NCBI GenBank assembly: GCA_021736785.1
Contig: JAIPFF010000045.1
Coordinates: 1-45,347, forward strand
Length of the DNA: 45,347 nucleotides
Direction: 5' to 3'
Source of the DNA: Thiohalocapsa sp.
GTDB taxonomy: Bacteria; Pseudomonadota; Gammaproteobacteria; Chromatiales; Chromatiaceae
In this document: piece by piece, positions 44,614 through 45,347 of the stretch
Layout of the letters: every line of letters starts with the position of its first letter
Position numbering within the stretch: the stretch's first letter is position 1
Translations under genes and position numbers: made by a program
Notes under the pieces: generated by a model
What the model was told of the DNA's origin: nothing
What the model saw: only the letters and a program-made list of their open reading frames with translations
Databases searched by the model: none

Positions 44614-44783
44614 CGGCGCACCTCCGCCGCAACGGCAGCGGCCCGGATCTCGGGCATGTCGGGCACCGGCGGCAAAATCGCGAATGTCGCGGCGAATGTC
44701 GCGATGAATACGCTTGCGTGCAGGACCACATGCGCAATGCGCTTGCGGGTGATGCGACGGGGGGTTGTCGGGAGTGTTTTCAT
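44610..44783 (-). CDS. Small single-helix membrane protein
   Basis: A 57-residue frame runs from the ATG at 44783. It has a basic N-terminus (TTPRRITRKRIAH), one hydrophobic segment (about 18-40, VVLHASVFIATFAATFAILP) and a short Ala-rich tail. It ends in a four-base overlap with the next gene. The function is unknown. Its topology suggests an inner membrane anchor with the C-terminus outside. Confidence 0.5.
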   Translation of the reverse strand: MKTLPTTPRRITRKRIAHVVLHASVFIATFAATFAILPPVPDMPEIRAAAVAAEVRR

Positions 44784-44829
44784 TTGCGCGTCTCCGAATT
44801 GATCGGGTGCGCGCGGAACGGATGGACGC

Positions 44830-44835
44830 TATAAT
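44830..44835 (+). promoter_or_regulatory. Perfect -10 box of a plus-strand short transcript
   Basis: TATAAT on the plus strand, opposite to the operon, lies about 60 bases before a strong terminator. No -35 hexamer is found at 16-18 bases; TTGATC is 25 bases away. The promoter may therefore be weak or activated. Confidence 0.4.
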
Positions 44836-44841
44836 TCGCCG

Positions 44842-44898
44842 TGGATCTTCGGTGAATCAGCAGCCCCCGCTCCGGCGCAATGTCGGGCGGGGTTTTTT
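44842..44898 (+). ncRNA. Candidate short antisense-side RNA (OOP-like position)
   Basis: A transcript starting about seven bases after TATAAT (44830-44835) would end at the U-run at 44893-44898, giving about 57 nt with a terminal stem-loop. It has no open frame of note. It lies between alpA and the downstream replication genes and runs opposite to them, the place of lambda OOP RNA. Its 3' end touches only the alpA stop codon. It is a computed guess, not a known family. Confidence 0.4.
44865..44898 (+). terminator. Intrinsic terminator, plus strand
   Basis: CCCCGC pairs with GCGGGG and, after a one-base bulge, CCG pairs with CGG around a nine-base loop; six T follow at once (44893-44898). This is the clearest intrinsic terminator in the window. 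It works only on the plus strand, since the minus strand has no U-run after the stem. Confidence 0.75.
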
Positions 44899-45175
44899 AT
44901 GCGGCGGTGTCGGTGTCAATAGGCGCGGCGGGCCGATCCTTCACCCGCCAATGCGCGGGCGCGGCTCCGATGTTGTCGCGGGCATTGCCCTCGACGCGCT
45001 GCAGCCGCTCCAGGAATTCGTCCCACTCGTCTTCGAAATAAGCCAGCGACGCCGACGGCAGGTCAACCGGCTTCGGTGCGTCCGGGTGATGGCGGAAACG
45101 GCGGTAGAAGGTCGCGCCAGAGATACCGCCGAGCTTCTGCAGTAGTTCCGGTCGGCGAATGAGTTTGCGTTGCAT
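44897..45175 (-). CDS. alpA: AlpA-family transcriptional regulator
   Basis: The 92-residue protein has the AlpA (MerR-like/excisionase) fold: LIRRPELLQKLGGISGATFY followed by RRF and the wing DAPKPVDLPSASLAYFEDEW. AlpA proteins act as activators or excisionases in prophages, P4-like elements and phage-inducible islands. I chose the ATG at 45175, with AGGTG six bases upstream; a longer frame to 45208 would start within the operator-like dyad. It is the first gene of the leftward operon. Confidence 0.8.
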   Translation of the reverse strand: MQRKLIRRPELLQKLGGISGATFYRRFRHHPDAPKPVDLPSASLAYFEDEWDEFLERLQRVEGNARDNIGAAPAHWRVKDRPAAPIDTDTAA

Positions 45176-45207
45176 GACAAGCACCTGCGTTGTTCCAGTG
45201 CTCACCA

Positions 45208-45231
45208 TTTACTAAGCGTATCGCAAGTAAA
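45208..45231. promoter_or_regulatory. Operator-like dyad in the control region of the element
   Basis: TTTACT (45208-45213) and AGTAAA (45226-45231) are exact complements with a 12-base spacer that includes AAGCG/CGCA, giving near-dyad symmetry through the centre. It lies in the 80 bases between alpA and the divergent plus-strand gene. On the minus strand TTAACA is found about 10 bases upstream as a possible -35, but the -10 is unclear. Confidence 0.4.
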
Positions 45232-45255
45232 GTCATCGCGTGTTAATATGCCGCC

Positions 45256-45347
45256 ATGAAATGCAAACGCGACTCCGACGGCCGTTCGCTGGACCATGTC
45301 TCGCTGCAGACAATGCGCATTCAGGCGGTCAAGGCAATCGAGAACGG
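45256..45347 (+). CDS. IS630-like transposase, N-terminal fragment at window edge
   Basis: Thirty codons are visible before the edge: MKCKRDSDGRSLDHVSLQTM followed by RIQAVKAIENG. From memory this matches the start of IS630/Tc1-mariner-type transposases, which continue with a homeodomain-like DNA-binding region. No terminal inverted repeat could be confirmed. It is divergent from alpA, where a phage repressor would be expected. Confidence 0.5.
   Translation, partial: MKCKRDSDGRSLDHVSLQTMRIQAVKAIEN

Larger units (their letters stand above)
36268..45347 (-). mobile_element. Phage-like element (satellite or stripped prophage), right end beyond window
   Basis: A single leftward, tightly coupled operon carries an AlpA regulator, an O-like initiator with intragenic origin, DnaB, a RuvC-like resolvase, ProQ, small proteins, a virion lysozyme, a large virion-type protein and a sigma-like regulator. 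Most neighbours overlap by 4 bases or are separated by fewer than 40. No integrase, terminase, portal, capsid or tail tube gene is present within 9 kb. The left edge is near 36,135-36,267, and the right edge runs into an IS630-like gene. The extent is inferred from gene content only. Confidence 0.7.

Noticed and set aside
44402-44737. 111-codon minus-strand frame
   Set aside because: It is a shadow frame over two tightly coupled smaller frames that have overlapping stop-start signals and normal composition.

Overview
The window reads as a chromosomal segment of a high-GC gammaproteobacterium. The order leuC-leuD-leuB-asd-fimV on one strand is the arrangement known from Pseudomonas and relatives. 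HspQ, a TolC-type outer membrane factor, a YheT-type hydrolase and an NdvB-like beta-glucan synthase agree with that class. The GH57/DUF4912/GlgA/GlgX/PPK2 storage cluster makes me lean towards a Chromatiales/Ectothiorhodospiraceae-like lineage, but I cannot name a genus from sequence alone. No rRNA, tRNA or CRISPR array was recognised.

Positions 1-6,935 (minus strand) hold leucine and aspartate-family biosynthesis (leuCDB, asd) followed by fimV, which runs off the left edge. hspQ (plus) and pabB (minus) converge at 7.1-8.8 kb. Positions 9,076-17,091 (minus) form an alpha-glucan and polyphosphate storage block: glgA, a DUF4912 protein, a GH57 glycosidase, glgX and ppk2. An 11-bp phased degenerate repeat array lies upstream of ppk2. 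An MFS transporter, aroC and tolC follow on the minus strand, divergent from an ABC exporter and a yheT-type hydrolase.

Positions 24.5-36.1 kb are mixed chromosomal genes. They include a small secreted protein with a duplicated motif and an operator-like dyad, a ParA ATPase translationally coupled to a CHAD-domain (polyphosphate-binding) protein, transaldolase, a GT-C membrane glycosyltransferase coupled to a GH17-GT2 fusion (NdvB type), a small hypothetical gene, a TehA/SLAC1-family channel and an isochorismatase-family hydrolase.

From about 36.2 kb to the right edge there is a compact leftward phage-like operon. In order of transcription it encodes an AlpA regulator, two small ORFs, an O-like replication initiator, a DnaB helicase, a RuvC-like resolvase split by a frameshift, a ProQ/FinO RNA chaperone, small proteins, a DUF5681-like protein, a virion lysozyme, a large glycine/alanine-rich virion-type protein and a sigma region-4-like regulator. 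No terminase, portal, capsid or integrase gene is visible. The initiator gene carries four iterons read in two different frames, a strong sign of a lambda-O-like intragenic replication origin. A short plus-strand transcription unit with a strong intrinsic terminator lies between alpA and the replication genes, in the place where lambda has OOP RNA. The right edge cuts into an IS630-like transposase. The element is either a phage satellite or a prophage stripped of its head genes, and it is the most unusual part of the window.
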